Shown: positions 60,338 to 64,000 of the stretch, one piece after another
How the letters are laid out: each line of letters starts with the position of its first letter
Position numbering within the stretch: position 1 is the stretch's first letter
Source: Leptospirales bacterium
GTDB taxonomy: Bacteria > Spirochaetota > Leptospiria > Leptospirales > Leptonemataceae
Length of the DNA: 64,000 nt
Assembly: GCA_016788865.1 (NCBI GenBank)
Contig: JAEUSB010000081.1
Span: 1-64,000 of the forward strand
Reading direction: 5' to 3'
Notes under the pieces: model-generated
The model's input: the letters and a program-made list of their open reading frames with translations, nothing else
What the model was told of the DNA's origin: nothing
Databases searched by the model: none
Program-made: the position numbers and the translations under genes

Positions 60338-61864
60338 TCAAAACACGAAGTAGATAAACTGTGAAGTTCCGCTGACAAGAGACGGTATTAGCAGGCCGCC
60401 AACAATCGCCGACGTGGCTATCAGTAGCTTTCCAGAATGCTCGCGGAACTTTTCAAAACGTTCTGGGGCATACTGAACCCAGTGGAAGAAACCAAGCCCC
60501 AGGAACATCCAGAGAATGGTGTCTGGAGGGCCTATGTGTCTTGCGTCAAATATTTGATGTCCAAAGACCGCAAATATTTGACCCGCATCTCCACCGGCCG
60601 ATTTGAAATCCAGCAGGGCTTCCAATTGACCGTTAGAGAATGCTCCGGCAAAAACCTCGATCAGCATATGCAGCGTGGAATAGCTGCGGTCGGCATATAC
60701 CACTGGCTGCGTCCGGAACATCAGGGCGCCAAGCGAGAACAAGAAGAACATGAATGCCACCTTGCCTAACACGAGAAAGCGATTCTGCGGAACGGTCTTG
60801 ATTCCAATTGTATTTTCAAGGAATCTTTCCACCGAAAGCAGCGCGCCCCAGAAGAATCCCCAGAGAATGTAACTCCAGTCCGCCCCGTGCCAGAAGCCAC
60901 CAAGCGTAAAAGTAATAATCAAGTTGATATGCGTCCGGACTTCGCTCTTTCGGCTGCCGCCTAACGGTATATATAAATAGTCTCGAAGCCAGGTAGCCAG
61001 CGTGATGTGCCAGCGTTGCCATAGTTCGCGGGCGCTTTTGGCAAAGAATGGAGCAGTGAAATTCTCCGGAATATCAAACCCGAGCAGATACGCACAACCG
61101 CGAGCAATGTCAGTGTAACCTGAAAAATCGCAATACACTTGCAATGAGAAGCAGGCACCCGCAAGCAATATAGACCATGCATCGTATGCTTGCGGTTCCT
61201 GAAAGACGGGCGCAACAATTGCGCCCATAGGGTCAGCAAGTAGAACCTTCTTAACAAGGCCTCCTAGAATCAGCCAGCAAGCGCTCATCATGCGATTGCG
61301 ATCAACGAAGGGTCGATCAATCTGCGGCATGAGGTCGGTGGCTCGCATAATTGGGCCAGCGATGAAGTGTGGAAAGAACAAGAAGAACAAATAGAATCGA
61401 CCGAGTGGAACACGCTCCGCGATATTGCCGCGATACACATCCATTGCGTAGGCAATTAATTGGAATGTGTAGAAGCTAATGGCGAGAGGAAGGAAAAGGT
61501 TCAGCGCGTCAAATCGCTCCGGCAAATGCAAGGAGAAGTCGTGCAAGACCTCCCTGAAGAATGCGAAGTATTTGAAGATGGCCAGATTCAGAATATCAAA
61601 GGTGACAATCGTGCGGATGAGCGCTTTTTTGCGTTCCGGGAACCGGAACATTGCATGAATGAGAACGTAGTTAATGAAGGTAACAATCAGAAAATGAAAC
61701 GTCCAACGAAGCCCGCCCAGGCCTTCACGTTGTAGGCCCCAGGCCGAATAAAATAGAACCGAGGCCCCGATTAAGAACGCAACTCGCGCCTTGCCACGCA
61801 GGACCCAATAGATTACATAGGCCGCGACAAAGAAGAACAGGAAAAGGAAAGAGTTAAAGAGCAT
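60338..61864 (-). CDS. MBOAT family O-acyltransferase (AlgI-like)
   Basis: 508 residues, about eleven membrane helices. AlgI-type motifs: PHFIAGPI, the CDFSGYTDIARG loop, WQRWHITLATWLRDYLYIPLGG, and the catalytic His in GFWHGADWSYILWG. It moves acyl groups from the cytoplasm to a polymer or lipid on the outside, with a partner such as the DUF1574 protein, seven bases downstream. Similar gene order in the two-component O-acylation systems supports this. Confidence 0.92.
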   Translation of the reverse strand: MLFNSFLFLFFFVAAYVIYWVLRGKARVAFLIGASVLFYSAWGLQREGLGGLRWTFHFLIVTFINYVLIHAMFRFPERKKALIRTIVTFDILNLAIFKYFAFFREVLHDFSLHLPERFDALNLFLPLAISFYTFQLIAYAMDVYRGNIAERVPLGRFYLFFLFFPHFIAGPIMRATDLMPQIDRPFVDRNRMMSACWLILGGLVKKVLLADPMGAIVAPVFQEPQAYDAWSILLAGACFSLQVYCDFSGYTDIARGCAYLLGFDIPENFTAPFFAKSARELWQRWHITLATWLRDYLYIPLGGSRKSEVRTHINLIITFTLGGFWHGADWSYILWGFFWGALLSVERFLENTIGIKTVPQNRFLVLGKVAFMFFLFSLGALMFRTQPVVYADRSYSTLHMLIEVFAGAFSNGQLEALLDFKSAGGDAGQIFAVFGHQIFDARHIGPPDTILWMFLGLGFFHWVQYAPERFEKFREHSGKLLIATSAIVGGLLIPSLVSGTSQFIYFVF

Positions 61865-61877
61865 CCCGTGTCAAAAT

Positions 61878-62861
61878 TCAGACGGAATCCAGACAGCGCA
61901 ACGCTTCCGGAATAAAATCTGCGATGGCCGTTTCCAGATCCATAGGTATCGTGGCCCCGCAGGCATTCTTGTGGCCGCCCCCACCGTATTTTTCCACTGA
62001 GGCCAGCATGTTGATCGAGCCTCGGGAACGCACGGAAACCTTTGTTTGCTGTGCTTCCCGTTCAGTGAAAAGGATGCCGGCCTGAATGTCATCGGATTCG
62101 ATCAGCTCATTTACGACACCATCAAGGTCGTCCAGCGATAGCCCCAGCTCAATAATGTCGCTCTTGCGAATCTTGAAATACGCAAGACGCCCCTGTTCAA
62201 TTACCATCCCGGCATAGAGTTTCTTCTTTAAGAGAAGTCGGGCCAGTGGAGAGTTCTCAAACAGTTTCTCTGCAACGTCGGCGGGGTTGATCCCGAATCG
62301 CATCAGTTTTGCGGCAATCTCATGCGTGCGTGAATCCGTTTTTCTATACCTGAAATTGCCCGTGTCCGCCACGATCCCTGCATACAGGGAGCGAGCAACT
62401 GACTCCGTGGGCTCAACGCCGGCTAACGACATGAGCTCAAAGACGACCTCACAGCTTGAACCAGTGGAAGGGAATGCGAACATTATTCTATTGTCTGCAA
62501 GCATTCCATCATGGTGATCAATGATCACCAGATTCGATTTATCTTCGCGGACGTAGGCTTGTAGATCGTCGATTCGCTTCAAGTCCGAGTTATCGACAAC
62601 GACAATCAGTCTGCCCTCTATGACTGATTTGTCTTTCAAGCTCTTCATGTCAGCGGCGAGATTTTCCGGATCAACAAATCTCATCTTGACCGGTACAGGC
62701 TCTGAGTTCATGATTATCGCGTCTTTGCCCTTGCACTTGAGTAAATGCAAAAGGCCCAACTCGGCTCCCAACCCATCAGGGTCTGGTGTGCGGTGCGTGG
62801 TAAGGAGAAACTTCTCCTCCTCCATTAGGCGCTGCAAGAGCAGCTCCATGCTTCCGCTCAC
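61878..62861 (-). CDS. nrnA: NanoRNase/pAp phosphatase (NrnA, DHH family)
   Basis: 327 residues. DHH domain: THRTPDPDGLGAELGLL, VVDNSD, IIDHHDGM (the DHH motif) and ADTGNFRYRKTD; DHHA1 domain ending GGGGHKNACGATIP. Degrades 2-5-nt RNA and pAp. The GTG at 62861 overlaps the upstream stop by 4 bases (GTGA); an ATG at 62849 with GGAAGC is also possible. Cytoplasmic. Confidence 0.93.
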   Translation of the reverse strand: MSGSMELLLQRLMEEEKFLLTTHRTPDPDGLGAELGLLHLLKCKGKDAIIMNSEPVPVKMRFVDPENLAADMKSLKDKSVIEGRLIVVVDNSDLKRIDDLQAYVREDKSNLVIIDHHDGMLADNRIMFAFPSTGSSCEVVFELMSLAGVEPTESVARSLYAGIVADTGNFRYRKTDSRTHEIAAKLMRFGINPADVAEKLFENSPLARLLLKKKLYAGMVIEQGRLAYFKIRKSDIIELGLSLDDLDGVVNELIESDDIQAGILFTEREAQQTKVSVRSRGSINMLASVEKYGGGGHKNACGATIPMDLETAIADFIPEALRCLDSV

Positions 62862-63829
62862 AGGCCGCGCACCCCGAGTTCAATCTTGACGGCTGCTTCC
62901 AGCTCTGGCGCAGTATTGGCCAGCTCACCTGACTTAACGCGCAACAGTAGGCCTCGCAGGAGATCACCCATGATTGGCCCCGGTTCTACGCCGAGCCGAC
63001 TCAGGTCCAGGCCGTTGAGTGCAAGATGACGGACAGTGAGTTCGTTTTCCTGCTCACGGATGCGCTTGATATGTGCCAGGAAATCAAAGATTGGCCGTGG
63101 GATCGTAGCACGCTTGCCGCTTCCCTTTCGATCCGCCATCCGCAGCGCGATCAGGTCGTCCATTTGCTCCGGTGACACTCGTTTTGCGAAACGCCGAACC
63201 GCCTGGTCCGTCCATTCCGGAGTGTAGTGAAACATATGATTGCGAACCAGGAAAGTAACGCGGCGAATGATATCCTCTTCGAAACCAAACCTTCGCAATA
63301 TTCTGGCTGTCTGACGGGCTCCTACCACTTCATGATTATGAAAACTGGCTTCCCCGTTTGCCTTAACGCGACGAGTAGTTGATTTTCCAATGTCATGCAA
63401 TAGCGCCGCGAGACGGAGTGGAAGGTTAGGTTCTTCCACAGCATCACATGCGTAGACACTATGAAAAAAGATGTCGTGTTTGTGAAAACGATTCTGGGTC
63501 AGATTCTCCCCTTGCGCCAGCTCAGGCAGGATCCAGGTCAGCGCTCCCAATTCCGAAAGCGCAACAAATCCGCGGCTGGGCTTCTGACCAGTGACAATTC
63601 CTTCGAACACTTCGCGCACCAGGCCAGGCGAGAGCCTGCTTGCCTGTTCTATTGAGAAGGCAGCCCGCGCCTGGGCCATGACCGCATCATCGATCTGAAA
63701 GTCGCTCCGGGCACTTTCCACGCACAGACGGAGCGCATCTTCGGTATCCTTGATGCTTGTAGAATTGATTTCCAGGGATGAAACGGGCATAGAAACTAGT
63801 ACTTCCGGGTTACGAGAAGACACTGTCAT
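62858..63829 (-). CDS. HD-domain protein resembling the tail of a CCA-adding enzyme
   Basis: 323 residues. The sequence matches the part after the head domain of class II tRNA nucleotidyltransferase/poly(A) polymerase: KDTEDALRLCVESARSDFQID, RLSPGLVREVFEGIVTG, HDIFFHSVYACDAV, and LRLAALLHDIGKSTT with further HD-type His (FHNHEVVGARQ, VRNHMFHYT). The catalytic GS...DxD head is absent from this frame and from the 33 bases upstream. An HD phosphohydrolase with no nucleotide transfer is likely. Probably co-transcribed with panC and nrnA. Confidence 0.82.
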   Translation of the reverse strand: MTVSSRNPEVLVSMPVSSLEINSTSIKDTEDALRLCVESARSDFQIDDAVMAQARAAFSIEQASRLSPGLVREVFEGIVTGQKPSRGFVALSELGALTWILPELAQGENLTQNRFHKHDIFFHSVYACDAVEEPNLPLRLAALLHDIGKSTTRRVKANGEASFHNHEVVGARQTARILRRFGFEEDIIRRVTFLVRNHMFHYTPEWTDQAVRRFAKRVSPEQMDDLIALRMADRKGSGKRATIPRPIFDFLAHIKRIREQENELTVRHLALNGLDLSRLGVEPGPIMGDLLRGLLLRVKSGELANTAPELEAAVKIELGVRGL

Positions 63830-63862
63830 TCCAGTTTTCTGTGTAAAGCAGAAATGATCGCC

Positions 63863-64000
63863 TCAGAAACTATCGTGAACGACAGGCGAAATCGTCATAT
63901 TGTCAATGAGCCTGACCTCACCACAGAAAACCGCCGCAGCCACGACAAAAGGCCCATCAATTGCCTGCAGCAGTTCCAGTGTTTCCGGATGAACGATCTG
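63863..64000 (-). CDS. panC: Pantothenate synthetase PanC (C-terminal fragment)
   Basis: The last 45 codons of a gene entering from the right edge. The visible end (QIVHPETLELLQAIDG... and AAAVFCGEVRLIDNM) matches the PanC C-terminus, which joins pantoate and beta-alanine for coenzyme A. It leads the minus-strand unit that continues with the HD protein and nrnA. Confidence 0.85.
   Translation of the reverse strand, partial: QIVHPETLELLQAIDGPFVVAAAVFCGEVRLIDNMTISPVVHDSF

Noticed and set aside
1-64000. CRISPR arrays, tRNA or rRNA genes, insertion sequences and prophage genes
   Set aside because: No regular repeats, clover-leaf sequences, transposase or phage proteins were seen on either strand.

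Overview
The window is a densely coded stretch of a spirochaete chromosome, most likely from the order Leptospirales. The best anchors are an OmpL1-type outer-membrane porin (48283-49230), a DUF1574-like protein beside an MBOAT acyltransferase (59257-61864), reversed motB-motA genes, many lipoproteins with loose spirochaete-type lipoboxes, and several multi-TM sensor proteins ending in adenylate cyclase or SpoIIE/PP2C phosphatase domains. By eye the base composition is balanced, richer in GC than typical Leptospira, so a Leptonema- or Turneriella-like relative is my inference. I see no rRNA, tRNA, insertion sequence, prophage or CRISPR array, and no gene-free stretch over 300 bases.

Layout. 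1-1892 (minus): end of bioD, a membrane-tethered thioredoxin-like protein and a degenerate gluzincin-like exported protein. 1910-10602: an M23 peptidase, a lipase with its foldase, a START protein, an alpha/beta hydrolase, a PlsC acyltransferase and a large membrane adenylate cyclase. 10714-12261: flagellar stator genes motB-motA. 12307-17462 (plus): a LURP/tubby-like protein, a fructosamine-kinase-like protein, prmC, an SDR without its catalytic Tyr/Lys, an acyltransferase-3 and an LpxL-like acyltransferase. 17474-27706: a membrane-anchored LuxR-type regulator, small lipoproteins, pirin, an L,D-transpeptidase-like protein, a second PlsC, SrkA kinase, Dus and two patatins. 27797-32208 (plus): a split two-gene PPK2 pair, a hydrolase, sufU, lgt and an NAD(P)-binding protein. 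32184-36465: an SMI1-like protein, a second adenylate cyclase, a DinB-like protein, a DedA/ATP-grasp fusion and DoxX. 36523-42386: DUF4416, a lipoprotein, a bifunctional-nuclease/UVR protein, recG, a membrane PP2C phosphatase and a histidine phosphatase. 42394-49825: DUF192, a FlgT-like lipoprotein, a FlgN-like protein, an MBL hydrolase, a subtilisin-like lipoprotein, ompL1 and RNase H. 49872-58230: a GHMP kinase, hydrolases, a FliG-like orphan, a MASE1-PP2C phosphatase, a TPR protein and a SufT-like protein. 58208-64000 (minus): alpha/beta hydrolase, DUF1574, MBOAT, nrnA, a head-less CCA-enzyme-like HD protein and the end of panC.

Themes. The window is rich in lipid and envelope chemistry: a lipase, two patatins, at least seven other alpha/beta hydrolases, two PlsC, LpxL, acyltransferase-3, MBOAT, Lgt and a DedA fusion. 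It also carries second-messenger and phosphatase signalling and scattered motility genes. The observations I rate most worth a second look are the DedA/VTT-ATP-grasp fusion, the split class-II-like PPK2 pair, the spirochaete lipase-foldase cassette with its intercistronic hairpin, and the membrane LuxR regulator facing a small Cys-rich lipoprotein across a palindromic control region.
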